Assembly: GCA_963754285.1 (NCBI GenBank)
Contig: CAVWFN010000001.1
Span: forward strand, 1 to 64,000
Direction of reading: 5' to 3'
DNA length: 64,000 nt
Source: RYN-133 sp963754285
Lineage (GTDB): Bacteria > Actinomycetota > Actinomycetes > Mycobacteriales > Jatrophihabitantaceae
The notes beneath the pieces were generated by a model, which had not been told where the DNA came from, ran no database searches, and saw nothing but the letters and a program-made list of their open reading frames with translations. Both the position numbers and the translations under genes were made by a program. Positions 42,393-51,408 of the stretch are shown piece after piece (positions within the stretch are counted from its first letter, which is position 1; the number at the start of each line of letters is the position of its first letter).

Positions 42393-42451
42393 ACTTTGAC
42401 CCTGTATCGGCTGCGGCTGCGGCCCGATCACGACCAGTACAGGGTCGAAGT
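42393..42451. repeat. 59-base ACTTTGACCCT palindromic repeat, copy A
   Basis: It starts ACTTTGACCCTGTATCGG and ends CCAGTACAGGGTCGAAGT, so its ends pair. GATCACGACCA begins at position 34. A copy of exactly the same length with the same block at the same position is at 52587-52645. It fills the spacer between the metalloprotease gene and tilS, ending six bases before the tilS ATG. Confidence 0.85.
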
Positions 42452-42457
42452 GGAGTA

Positions 42458-43400
42458 ATGGCCGGCCCGCATCCGGCGGTCGCGGCCGTCCGGCGCGCCG
42501 TGCGTCCGTTCGTCACCGATCCGGTACTCGTCGCATGCTCGGGCGGTGCCGATTCACTGGCGCTCGCCGCGGCTGTCGCCTTCGAAGCGCCGCGGACGTG
42601 CAGCGCTGGTCACCATCGATCACGGGCTGCAGGACGGATCGGTCGCGCAAGCCGCTCGCGTCGCCGAACTCGGCTACGAACTCGGCTTCGACCCCGTCGA
42701 GATCGTCGCGCGTCCGTGTCGGCGCCGACGGCGGACGCGAAGCCGCGGCGCGCACCGCCCGATACGCAGCCCTCGACGCTGTCGCCGATGCGCTCGGACG
42801 CGACGTGCTGCTCGGGCACACGCTCGACGACCAGGCCGAGACGGTGCTGCTCGGCCTCGGTCGCGGCTCGGGCGCCCGATCCATCGCGGGCATGCGCACG
42901 CGATCGGGCCGATATCTGCGGCCGCTTCTCGGCCTGCGCCGGTCGACGACCGAGGCGGCGTGCCGCGCGCTCGGCCTCGACTACTGGGACGACCCGCACA
43001 ACGACGACCACTCCCTGCAACGCGTGCGGCTGCGGCGTGAGGTGCTGCCGCTGCTCGAGGACGTTCTGCAGGGCGGTGTCGCCGAGGCGCTGGCCCGCAC
43101 CGCGTCCCAATTGCAGGACGACGACGATGCGCTGTCCGCGCTCGTCGACGAACACCTGCCCGACACCCTCGAGGTGACGAGGCTCGAGGTGCTGCCCAAG
43201 GCCGTGCGCACCCGGCTGCTGCGGGCGTGGGCACTGGCGGGTGGTGCGACGGAGGTCACGGCCGAACACGTCGAGCGACTCGACGCCCTGGTCACCGGGT
43301 GGCACGGACAGAAAGCGATCGCCCTACCGGGCAGTGTCGGCGTCCGGCGGGCGTCTGGAACACTCGTCCGGGACGCAGCAACCCCCCGTGGAGACGACCT

Positions 43401-43404
<4 letters not shown>
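42458..43404 (+). CDS. tilS: tRNA(Ile)-lysidine synthase (two frameshifts)
   Basis: Modifies C34 of the AUA-decoding tRNA(Ile) to lysidine. The PP-loop motif VLVACSGGADSLALAAAVAF is in the start frame. One extra base near 42596 precedes RAALVTIDHGLQDGSVAQAA. An extra C near 42711 precedes VRVGADGGREAAARTARYAA. The rest is clean: LLGHTLDDQAETVLLGLGRG and RYLRPLLGLRRSTTEAACRA. Corrected length is about 315 residues. TGA at 43402-43404 overlaps the TTG start of hpt, the usual coupling. Confidence 0.92.
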
Positions 43405-43949
<545 letters not shown>

Positions 43950-44022
43950 ACGTGTACCGTCGGGTAGAACACAGCCCGCCCTGCAGGAGGAACACGGACG
44001 CCGCGCCGTTCGTCAAGACGAT

Positions 44023-46068
44023 ATGAATCGCAAACGCATTCTGCGGTCGTGGTGGCTCTGGGCCGCCGTGATCCTGTTCGCCTTCCTCATCCTGCCGCAG
44101 CTGCTCTCGAGCGGCAGCGACTACCACGGGGTGAGCACTGCCCAGGCGCTGCAGGCCATCCGCAACGGCGACGCGTCCTCGGTGATCGTGCAGGACAAGG
44201 AACAGTCGCTCGAGATCACTCTCGCGGGCGGCCACACGGTCGACGGCGCAACCAAGATCAGCACGCAGTATCCGTCGGGCGCCGACACCACCGTCGTCAA
44301 CGTGCTCAACGCGGCCAAGGGCTCGAACGGCAAGGCGCTCGACTGGCGCACGTCCATCACGAAGGAAAACGCCTGGCTGTCGATCCTGATCAGCCTGCTG
44401 CCGATCCTGCTGATCGTGGGCGTGCTGTTCTTCGTGATGAGCCAGGTGCAGGGCGGCGGCAACCGCGTGATGAGCTTCGGCCGGTCGAAGGCCAAGCTCG
44501 TCAGCAAGGACACCCCCAAGACGACCTTCAGCGACGTCGCCGGCGCCGACGAGGCGATCGAGGAACTGCAAGAGATCAAGGAGTTCCTCGCCAATCCCGC
44601 GAAGTTCCAGGCGATCGGCGCGAAGATCCCGAAGGGCGTGCTGCTCTACGGCCCGCCCGGTACCGGCAAGACGCTGCTCGCACGCGCGGTCGCCGGCGAG
44701 GCCGGCGTGCCGTTCTACTCGATCTCGGGTTCCGATTTCGTCGAGATGTTCGTCGGTGTCGGTGCCTCCCGCGTGCGCGACCTGTTCGAGCAGGCCAAGT
44801 CGAACGCGCCGGCGATCATCTTCGTCGACGAGATCGACGCGGTCGGCCGCCATCGCGGTGCCGGGCTGGGCGGCGGTCACGACGAGCGCGAGCAGACGCT
44901 GAACCAGTTGCTCGTCGAGATGGACGGCTTCGATGTGAAGGGCGGCGTGATCCTGATCGCCGCGACCAACCGTCCCGACATCCTTGATCCGGCGCTGCTG
45001 CGCCCCGGCCGCTTCGACCGGCAGATCGCCGTCGGCCCGCCCGACGTCATCGGCCGCGAGGCAGTGCTGAAGGTCCACGCGAAGGGCAAGCCCTTCGCTG
45101 CCGACGTCGACCTGAGCATCATCGCGCGTCGCACGCCGGGCTTCACCGGTGCCGACCTCGCCAACGTCATCAACGAGGCAGCGCTGCTCACCGCGCGGAA
45201 CAACGGTCGGCTGATCACCAACGAGGCGTTGGAAGAGTCGATCGACCGCGTCATCGCCGGGCCGGAACGCAAGACCCGCGCGATGAGCGACAAGGAGAAG
45301 CGGGTCACCGCCTATCACGAGGCCGGACACGCGCTGACCGCGTGGGCGATGCCGAATCTCGACCCCGTGCACAAGGTGACGATCCTGCCGCGTGGACGCT
45401 CGCTCGGGCACACGCTCGTGCTGCCGCTCGAAGACCGCTACCAGCAGACGCGCGCCGAGATCCTCGACCAACTCGTCTATGCCCTGGGCGGGCGTGCGGC
45501 AGAGGAACTCGTCTTCCATGAGCCGACGACCGGTGCGTCCGACGACATCGAGAAGGCGACCAAGCTCGCTCGCGCGATGATCACCGAGTACGGCATGAGT
45601 CCGAAGCTCGGAGCGGTGAAGTACGGCACGGGCGATGCCGAGCCGTTCATGGGCCGCGACTACGGGCACCAGCGCGACTACTCCGAAGAGATCGCCTCCG
45701 ACATCGACTCCGAGGTGCGCGAGCTCATCGAGCGTGCGCACGACGAGGCGTGGGAGATCCTCATGCAGTACCGCGACGCGCTCGACGCGATGGTGCTGGA
45801 GTTGATCGAGCACGAGACGCTCGGCAAGGAAGACCTCCAACGCATCCTCAGCGCAGTGCACAAGCGTCCGCCGCACAACACGGTCGGGTCGTTCGGCAAG
45901 CGCACGCCGAGTGATCGGCCGCCGGTCGACATCCCGCCGTCGCTGACGAAGAACGGCGCGAACGGCCGGCACGCCCAGCCCGGTATGACTCCGGACGCGA
46001 ACGCGCCCCAGCCCGCGGGGACGCCGGTGCAACAGCCCGGTGTCTTCGGTCCGGGCACCGGCGGGTGA
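44023..46068 (+). CDS. ftsH: ATP-dependent zinc metalloprotease FtsH
   Basis: Membrane-bound AAA+ protease of 681 residues that degrades misfolded membrane and regulatory proteins. Two membrane helices (WWLWAAVILFAFLILPQLL near residues 10-28 and ISLLPILLIVGVLFFVMSQV near 123-142) flank a small extracytoplasmic domain. The ATPase has KGVLLYGPPGTGKTLLARAV (Walker A about 210-217), IFVDEIDAVGR and the SRH region ATNRPDILDPALLRPGRFDR. The zinc site HEAGH is at about 432-436. A disordered Pro/Gly tail ends the protein. TGA overlaps the folE GTG. Confidence 0.97.
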   Translation: MNRKRILRSWWLWAAVILFAFLILPQLLSSGSDYHGVSTAQALQAIRNGDASSVIVQDKEQSLEITLAGGHTVDGATKISTQYPSGADTTVVNVLNAAKGSNGKALDWRTSITKENAWLSILISLLPILLIVGVLFFVMSQVQGGGNRVMSFGRSKAKLVSKDTPKTTFSDVAGADEAIEELQEIKEFLANPAKFQAIGAKIPKGVLLYGPPGTGKTLLARAVAGEAGVPFYSISGSDFVEMFVGVGASRVRDLFEQAKSNAPAIIFVDEIDAVGRHRGAGLGGGHDEREQTLNQLLVEMDGFDVKGGVILIAATNRPDILDPALLRPGRFDRQIAVGPPDVIGREAVLKVHAKGKPFAADVDLSIIARRTPGFTGADLANVINEAALLTARNNGRLITNEALEESIDRVIAGPERKTRAMSDKEKRVTAYHEAGHALTAWAMPNLDPVHKVTILPRGRSLGHTLVLPLEDRYQQTRAEILDQLVYALGGRAAEELVFHEPTTGASDDIEKATKLARAMITEYGMSPKLGAVKYGTGDAEPFMGRDYGHQRDYSEEIASDIDSEVRELIERAHDEAWEILMQYRDALDAMVLELIEHETLGKEDLQRILSAVHKRPPHNTVGSFGKRTPSDRPPVDIPPSLTKNGANGRHAQPGMTPDANAPQPAGTPVQQPGVFGPGTGG

Positions 46069-46649
46069 ATCCGGGCGACGGCGTCGACCTCGATCGTGCT
46101 GAGGCAGCGGTTCGCGAACTGCTGCTTGCCATCGGCGAGGATCCCGACCGCGACGGACTGAAGTCGACGCCGCGCCGGGTCGCGAAGGCCTATGCCGAAA
46201 CGATGTCGGGGCTGTTCGTCGACCCGGACGAGGTGCTCGAGACGACCTTCGACGAGGGCCACGACGAACTCGTTCTCGTCAAGGACATCGCGTTGTACTC
46301 GACGTGCGAGCACCACCTCGTCCCGTGGCACGGTACGGCGGCGGTCGGCTACATCCCCGGCATGGACGGGCGCATCACCGGATTGTCGAAGCTGGCGCGC
46401 GTGGTCGACCTGTACGCGCGGCGGCCGCAGGTGCAGGAACGGTTGACCTCGCAGGTGGCTGACGCCGTGATGACCCGGCTGCAGCCGCGGGGCGTGATCG
46501 TCGTCGTCCAGGCCGAGCATCTGTGTATGGCGATGCGCGGTGTGCGCAAGCCCGGCACGACGACGGTGACCTCCGCGGTGCGCGGCATCATGCAGACAGA
46601 TCCACGCACCCGCGCCGAGGCACTGAACCTGATCATCGGACGAATCTGA
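46065..46649 (+). CDS. folE: GTP cyclohydrolase I
   Basis: First enzyme of tetrahydrofolate synthesis, making dihydroneopterin triphosphate from GTP. It has 194 residues. Zinc and active-site residues are in LYSTCEHHLVPWHGTAAVGY and VVQAEHLCMAMRGVRKPGTT (Cys and His ligands present). The end TRAEALNLI is typical. GTG start overlaps the ftsH stop. It is the first of the folE-folP-folB-folK chain. Confidence 0.97.
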   Translation: MNPGDGVDLDRAEAAVRELLLAIGEDPDRDGLKSTPRRVAKAYAETMSGLFVDPDEVLETTFDEGHDELVLVKDIALYSTCEHHLVPWHGTAAVGYIPGMDGRITGLSKLARVVDLYARRPQVQERLTSQVADAVMTRLQPRGVIVVVQAEHLCMAMRGVRKPGTTTVTSAVRGIMQTDPRTRAEALNLIIGRI

Positions 46650-46660
46650 TCGGGTCGAGC

Positions 46661-47491
46661 ATGGGCCTGCCGCGCAACTCCGAACGCATCATCGTGATGG
46701 GCGTACTCAACGTGACGCCGGACTCGTTCTCCGACGGCGGACGGTGGACCGACCTCGACGACGCGGTCGAGCACGGCGTGCAACTGCACCGCGACGGCGC
46801 GGATCTCGTCGATGTCGGTGGCGAGTCGACCCGTCCCGGCGCGGCGCGCATCGACGCGGACGAGGAGGCCCACCGCGTGCTGCCGGTGCTGCGCGAGTTG
46901 CACGCAGCCGGCGTGCCGACCTCGATCGACACGTATCACGCAAGCGTTGCGGACGCGGCGCTCGATGCCGGTGCATCGGTCGTCAACGACGTGTCCGGCG
47001 GTCTCGGCGACCCTGCGATGGCCGAGGTCGTCCGCGCCGCCGGATGTCCGTGGATCCTCATGCACTGGCGCGCGCACTCGGCCACGATGCAGAACTTCGC
47101 GCACTACGACGACGTCGTTGCCGATGTGCGAAACGAACTGCGCGAACGAGTCGACGCTGCACTCGCCGCCGGAGTCGATGAAACAGCACTCGTGATCGAC
47201 CCCGGCCTGGGATTCGCGAAGACCGCGCGACACAACTGGGCGTTGCTGCACGACCTCGCACAGCTCGTCGGGTTGGGGTTGCCGGTGCTGATCGGGTCGT
47301 CACGCAAGTCGTTCCTCGGCGGGCTGCTCGCCGATTCCGACGACAAGCCCCGTCCGGTCGAGGAGCGCGAGGACGCGACCACGGCGCTCACGGCGTACTG
47401 CGCGATGCGGGGCGTGTGGGGTGTGCGCGTGCACGACGTGCGCCCGTCGGTCGATGCCGCACGTGCAATCGCGGCGGTGCTACGTGGCTGA
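46661..47491 (+). CDS. folP: Dihydropteroate synthase
   Basis: Condenses dihydropterin pyrophosphate with p-aminobenzoate, and is the target of sulfonamides. It has 276 residues. The signature is IIVMGVLNVTPDSFSDGGRW, followed by VDVGGESTRPGA. The phosphate and substrate loops are ALVIDPGLGFAKTARHNWAL and PVLIGSSRKSFLGGLL. The start at ATG 46661 is 11 bases after folE. Its stop is eight bases inside folB. Confidence 0.96.
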   Translation: MGLPRNSERIIVMGVLNVTPDSFSDGGRWTDLDDAVEHGVQLHRDGADLVDVGGESTRPGAARIDADEEAHRVLPVLRELHAAGVPTSIDTYHASVADAALDAGASVVNDVSGGLGDPAMAEVVRAAGCPWILMHWRAHSATMQNFAHYDDVVADVRNELRERVDAALAAGVDETALVIDPGLGFAKTARHNWALLHDLAQLVGLGLPVLIGSSRKSFLGGLLADSDDKPRPVEEREDATTALTAYCAMRGVWGVRVHDVRPSVDAARAIAAVLRG

Positions 47492-47954
47492 TTCTGCCGA
47501 CCGCATCGCGCTCTCCGGGCTCACGGTCCGGGGGACCCACGGGGTTTACGACTTCGAGCGTCGCGAGGGTCAGGACTTCGTCGTCGATGTCGAACTCGAG
47601 GTCGACACCGCTCCGGCTGCGAACAGCGACGACGTCGCGGACACCGTCGACTACGGCGTGCTCGCGAACGCACTCGCCGCGGTGATCGCCGGCGAGCCGG
47701 TGAACCTGATCGAAACGCTCGCGGCCCGCCTCGCCGACGTGTGTCTCGCCGACGCTCGCGTCGACGCGGCGACGGTGACCGTGCACAAGCCGCAGGCGCC
47801 GATCGAGCACCAGTTCGCCGACGTTGCGGTACGCATTCGGCGCTCTCGCAATGAGCGCTCGCGCGAAGCGCCGGGAACGCAGCCCGCGACGAAGGAGCGG
47901 AACGAGACGCGAGCGGGCCCGAGCGGAGCGAGCGGTCCGGGAGCGGATCGTTGA
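47484..47954 (+). CDS. folB: Dihydroneopterin aldolase with repeat-derived C-terminal extension
   Basis: Converts dihydroneopterin to hydroxymethyl-dihydropterin. The core of about 120 residues is normal: RIALSGLTVRGTHGVYDFER at the start, VDYGVLANALAAVIAGEPVN, and the active-site region VTVHKPQAPIEHQFADVAV. After VRIRRSRN the frame enters the 87-base TGAGCG repeat and reads 33 extra residues (NERSREAPGTQPATKERNET and on) before TGA at 47952-47954. Family members usually stop near RRSR. The GTG start at 47484 overlaps folP. The stop overlaps the folK TTG. Confidence 0.93.
   Translation: MADSADRIALSGLTVRGTHGVYDFERREGQDFVVDVELEVDTAPAANSDDVADTVDYGVLANALAAVIAGEPVNLIETLAARLADVCLADARVDAATVTVHKPQAPIEHQFADVAVRIRRSRNERSREAPGTQPATKERNETRAGPSGASGPGADR
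47852..47938 (+). repeat. 87-base TGAGCG dispersed repeat, copy B (inside the folB 3' end)
   Basis: Same length and layout as the copy at 22394-22480: TGAGCGCTCGCGCGAAGCGC at the start, GCCCGCGACG and AGGAGCGGA in the middle, CCCGAGCGGAGCGAGCGGTCC at the end. The TGA at its start is out of frame with folB by one base, so FolB translation continues through it. Confidence 0.82.
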
Positions 47955-48427
47955 ACGTCGTCCTCTCTCTAGGGTCCAACCTCGGCGACCGGCTCGCGCG
48001 GCTGCAGGGTGCGGTGGACGCACTGCGCCCGTGGGTCGTCGCGGTGTCGCCCGTGTACGAGACCCCTCCGTGGGGGCCCGTCCCGCAGGACGACTATCTG
48101 AACGCGATCGTGCTCGCCGCCGATGACGCGGCCACTCCACGGGACTGGCTCACGCGCGCCCACAGCGCCGAGCAGGCGGCCGGGCGCACCCGTGACGTCC
48201 GATGGGGCCCGCGCACGCTCGACGTGGACGTGGTGGCCGTCGACGACGAGCGCAGCGACGATCCCGAGCTGACGCTTCCGCACCCGCGCGCACACGAGCG
48301 AGCATTCGTACTCGTCCCCTGGCTCGACGTCGACCCGGATGCCGAACTGCGTGGTGACCCGATCGCGAAGCTCGTCGAGAAGGTCGACCGCACCGAAGTG
48401 CGCCGCACAGACCTGGAGTTGCGTTGA
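47951..48427 (+). CDS. folK: 2-amino-4-hydroxy-6-hydroxymethyldihydropteridine pyrophosphokinase
   Basis: Pyrophosphorylates hydroxymethyl-dihydropterin for folate synthesis. It has 158 residues. Family blocks are NVVLSLGSNLGDRLARLQGA, WGPRTLDVDVVAVDD (metal-binding Asp pair) and LPHPRAHERAFVLVPWLDVD. The TTG start at 47951 overlaps the folB stop (TTGA), and the end overlaps the next TTG the same way. It follows folB as in most actinobacteria. Confidence 0.96.
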   Translation: MNVVLSLGSNLGDRLARLQGAVDALRPWVVAVSPVYETPPWGPVPQDDYLNAIVLAADDAATPRDWLTRAHSAEQAAGRTRDVRWGPRTLDVDVVAVDDERSDDPELTLPHPRAHERAFVLVPWLDVDPDAELRGDPIAKLVEKVDRTEVRRTDLELR

Positions 48428-48912
48428 GCGGCCCACAGATGCGCCGCACCGGCCCACTCGACCTGATCGTCCCGTTCGTGATCATCGGGGTGACCGCGTA
48501 CGTGTTGTTGCGCACGTCGTACTCCTCGCTGCCGCCGTTGGGCTATTTCGTGCCTGTGCCCCTTGCCGCCCTGGGACTGGTCGAACTGGTGATCGCGCGT
48601 CGGGTGCGCGCCGCCGTGCGCCATGTCGCCTACGCCAAGCCGATGACAGCGATCGCGATCGCGCGCTGTGTAGCGCTCGGCAAGGCGTCCTGTGTGGTCG
48701 GTGCCGCCGTCTGCGGCGTCGGGGTCGCGTTGCTGGTGCGCGTGCTCCCCGATGCCGACACCGTGCGTGCGGCGGCGTCCGACAGCCGGGTGGCGACCTT
48801 CTTGACGGCGTCGGCCCTGCTCGTGGTTGTCGCGGGGGTCGTCCTGGAACGCGCGGGTATCGATCCGAATCGCGATCGCCGCGATCCCAGAGACCGCCCA
48901 AACGGAGGTTGA
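48424..48912 (+). CDS. DUF3180 membrane protein
   Basis: A 162-residue membrane protein of the DUF3180 type that follows folK in many actinobacteria. Hydrophobic segments are DLIVPFVIIGVTAYVLLRTS, LGYFVPVPLAALGLVELVIA, ALGKASCVVGAAVCGVGVAL and FLTASALLVVVAGVVLERAG, thus four helices. The TTG start overlaps the folK stop. Function unknown; the conserved position hints at a link to folate or cell-envelope physiology, which is inference. Confidence 0.88.
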   Translation: MSGPQMRRTGPLDLIVPFVIIGVTAYVLLRTSYSSLPPLGYFVPVPLAALGLVELVIARRVRAAVRHVAYAKPMTAIAIARCVALGKASCVVGAAVCGVGVALLVRVLPDADTVRAAASDSRVATFLTASALLVVVAGVVLERAGIDPNRDRRDPRDRPNGG

Positions 48913-48956
48913 CGTTCGGCTGCTCGTCGTAACAGGCGAGCCACTAAACTGTCCCG

Positions 48957-49911
48957 GTGCCCCGATCTGCTCGTCGTACTGCGCTGCTGCGTGGCGGCGG
49001 GTTCCTGCTCGCTGCCGGGCTGGGTGTCGTCGGTGTCTGGCTCATCGTCACCGGCAACGACTCGAAGAACATCCGGATCGGAGCAATCGCCGCTTTCTGG
49101 GGGCTGCTGCTCGGCACCTACGCGATGTTCGGTGCACGCCTGCCGGCTCGGGCGCCCGAGCCGCGCGAGGTCGCGCCGCCTGCTCCGCCGCCGTCGCGCG
49201 AACTGGACCTGCGTCAGGTCGGTGAAATCGAGCGTGCGGCCGTCGCCGCCGCGCGCCTTGAGTTCCAGCAGGAGCTGGAGCTCATGCTGCGCCGCGAGAT
49301 GCACGACGGGTTCGCGCGCGAGGTCGCGAGCCTGCGCGCCGAGGTCAACGCCCTGCGCAGCGACCTGGTCGAGAAGGTCGGCGGTCAGCTGCGGCTCGAG
49401 CGCATCGAGACCACTCGGCTGATCGGCTCGGACCTCGAGGCGGTGCAGTCCGAGCTGCGCAAGCTGCGCGAGACGGCGGTCGAGGCCGAGCCGCCGCGCG
49501 TGGAGCTCGCAGCCAGCCACGAGATCCACGAGGCTGAGATCGTCATCGATCGGATCGACCCGGTTGCCCAGCCGGTTGTTCAGCCGGTCGCCTCAGCCCG
49601 TTGTGACGCCCGCTCCCGAGCCGGTTGCCGATCCGGTGTCCGAGCCGCCGGCCGAGCCCACTGCGGCGCAACCGTCGCCGCCCGCTCCCGCGCCTGCGAA
49701 AAATGCCGAGCAGCCACGATCCGACCAGCCGCAGACAGACGGCGGGGACCCGTTCGCGGGCATGCCGCGGATCTCTCGGTTCACCGACTTCGACCTCGAT
49801 CCGCCCGCGCCGGCACCTGAGCCGCCGACTCGGTCACGGGGTACGCGCCACCGTGCCGAGGAGGGGGGCCACGACGTCCTCGCCCGCATCCTTTCCCGAG
49901 AGCAGCGATAG
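48957..49911 (+). CDS. DUF6779-like membrane protein with coiled coil (one frameshift)
   Basis: Hypothetical protein of about 317 residues after correction. Two membrane helices stand at the N-terminus (LLRGGGFLLAAGLGVVGVWL and IRIGAIAAFWGLLLGTYAMF). A long coiled coil follows (VGEIERAAVAAARLEFQQEL through LRKLRETAVEAEPP). A Pro/Val repeat (QPVVQPV) marks a frame change near 49594. The correct continuation reads VTPAPEPVADPVSEPPAEPT and ends FTDFDLDPPAPAP, then VLARILSREQR. Similar proteins follow DUF3180 in mycobacteria. Role unknown, perhaps envelope-related. Confidence 0.78.
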
Positions 49912-49996
49912 CCCACCCCACGAAGCTGACGGTGTTCGCGACGCCGGGTCACTGCGTCTCGCAGCCGACGTCGCATTCGGTCTCGTCGTCGGGCAG

Positions 49997-50602
49997 CTAG
50001 CGCCCGACGACGACATCGAGGGTGCGCGCCCACTGCGCCGCGATGCGGGCACGGCGGCGTGAGTCGTCGGTGAGCAGGTTCGCCAGGCCGAGGCCGCGGG
50101 CGAGGTCGAGCGTCGCCTGAACGGTCTCGCGCACGCCGGCGTCGCGCTCGTCGACATCGAGCAGGCTGACCACGACCTGGTGGATCTCGCGGCCGATGCG
50201 CGCTTCGAGCGGCACGATCTGATCGCGCAACGCGGGCTCGGCTGCCGCGGCGACCCACAGGGCCAGGGCGGCACGGAACAGGGCGCCGCTGTAGAGCGAG
50301 AACGTCATGTCGACGACGTCGGACGTGGTCGGACGGCCGCCCGTCAGGTCGTCGAGCTCGCGCCGCAGTTCCTCGGCGCGCACGCGCGTGACGTGCTCGA
50401 GCGCCGCGGTGAACAGCGCGTCACGAGTGGGGAAGTGGTGCTGGGCCGCGCCGCGCGAAACCCCGGCCCGCTCGGCGACAACAGCGACCGTGCTCGCGTG
50501 ATAACCGAGCTCGGCCAGGCAGGTGATCGCTGCCTCGAGCAGATTCGCCCGCGTCGCGCGGCTGCGGTCCTGCTGCGGCTCGCGAGTGGGTGCCGTGGTC
50601 AC
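49997..50602 (-). CDS. TetR-family regulator of the acyl-CoA cluster
   Basis: Repressor of 201 residues from GTG 50602. The helix-turn-helix is RANLLEAAITCLAELGYHAS, VVAERAGVSRGAAQHHFPTR. Its start overlaps the stop of the enoyl-CoA hydratase gene (GTGA), so it is the last gene of the minus-strand operon rather than a divergent regulator. It may control that operon, possibly by binding the 26-base palindrome at 59128-59153. The ligand is probably an acyl-CoA, by analogy with other TetR proteins of such clusters. Confidence 0.9.
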   Translation of the reverse strand: MTTAPTREPQQDRSRATRANLLEAAITCLAELGYHASTVAVVAERAGVSRGAAQHHFPTRDALFTAALEHVTRVRAEELRRELDDLTGGRPTTSDVVDMTFSLYSGALFRAALALWVAAAAEPALRDQIVPLEARIGREIHQVVVSLLDVDERDAGVRETVQATLDLARGLGLANLLTDDSRRRARIAAQWARTLDVVVGR

Positions 50603-51354
50603 GTCGGCACCCAGCGCGGCGAACGCTTCTCGAGGAAGGACAGCATGCCCTCTCGGGCTTCCTCGGACTCGAACAGCCGTTGTGAGAGTGCCTGCATCGC
50701 TGGCGCTCCCTCGGCGAAGCTCGCCAGCGTCGCGGCTGTGGTGAGCGGCTTGGTCTCGGCGAGCCCCTGGGGCGAGCAGGCACGCAACGCATCGCACACC
50801 GTGGCGAGTTCACCGTCGACGTCGTCGGTCGCGACCGTCACGAGACCGGCGGCGGCGGCGGCGCTCGCGTCGAACGTCTCGCCGGTCAGCCAGTACCGGC
50901 TCGCCGCGCGGTCAGTCATCCGGCCCCGCGTGGTGAGCGAAATGATCGCCGGCGCGAGACCGAGCCGTGCTTCGGTGAATGCGAACGTCGTTGCCGGTCC
51001 GGCAACCACGATGTCGCACGCGCCGACGAGGCCGATGCCACCGGCACGCACGTGCCCGTCGATGCGTGCGATGACCGGCTTGGCGACTTCGACGATCGCG
51101 CGGAGGAGCCCGAGCATGCGCTTGGTGCCCTCGGCCGGGCCACCTTCGCCCGCCTGCTCCTTGAGATCGGCGCCGGCGCAGAACGTGCGGCCGGTGTGGG
51201 TGATGACGATCGCGCGGACGTCCGCGTCAGCAGCAGCCGCGCCGAGATGGCCGTCGACCGCGGTCACGAGTTCCTTCGACAGCGCGTTGCGGTTGTCGGG
51301 GTTGTCGAGAGTGATGGTCGCGATCGACCGGTCGACCGTGTAGTGGACGGCCAT
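50599..51354 (-). CDS. Enoyl-CoA hydratase/isomerase family protein
   Basis: Crotonase-fold enzyme of 251 residues. The oxyanion-hole regions are ALSKELVTAVDGHLGA, CAGADLKEQAGEGGPAEGTK and AGGIGLVGACDIVVAGPATT. The second catalytic Glu region, FTEARLGLAPAIISLTTRGR, retains Glu in the position expected for hydratases. In the cluster it would hydrate the product of the carboxylase step, as AtuE does in citronellol breakdown or methylglutaconyl-CoA hydratase does in leucine breakdown. It is coupled to tetR by overlap. Confidence 0.9.
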   Translation of the reverse strand: MAVHYTVDRSIATITLDNPDNRNALSKELVTAVDGHLGAAAADADVRAIVITHTGRTFCAGADLKEQAGEGGPAEGTKRMLGLLRAIVEVAKPVIARIDGHVRAGGIGLVGACDIVVAGPATTFAFTEARLGLAPAIISLTTRGRMTDRAASRYWLTGETFDASAAAAAGLVTVATDDVDGELATVCDALRACSPQGLAETKPLTTAATLASFAEGAPAMQALSQRLFESEEAREGMLSFLEKRSPRWVPT

Positions 51355-51408
51355 GCGGGCTCCCTCGCAAGTGCGGAGTGTTCTGTGCGGAGCAGTTTCG
51401 TGGGGTAC

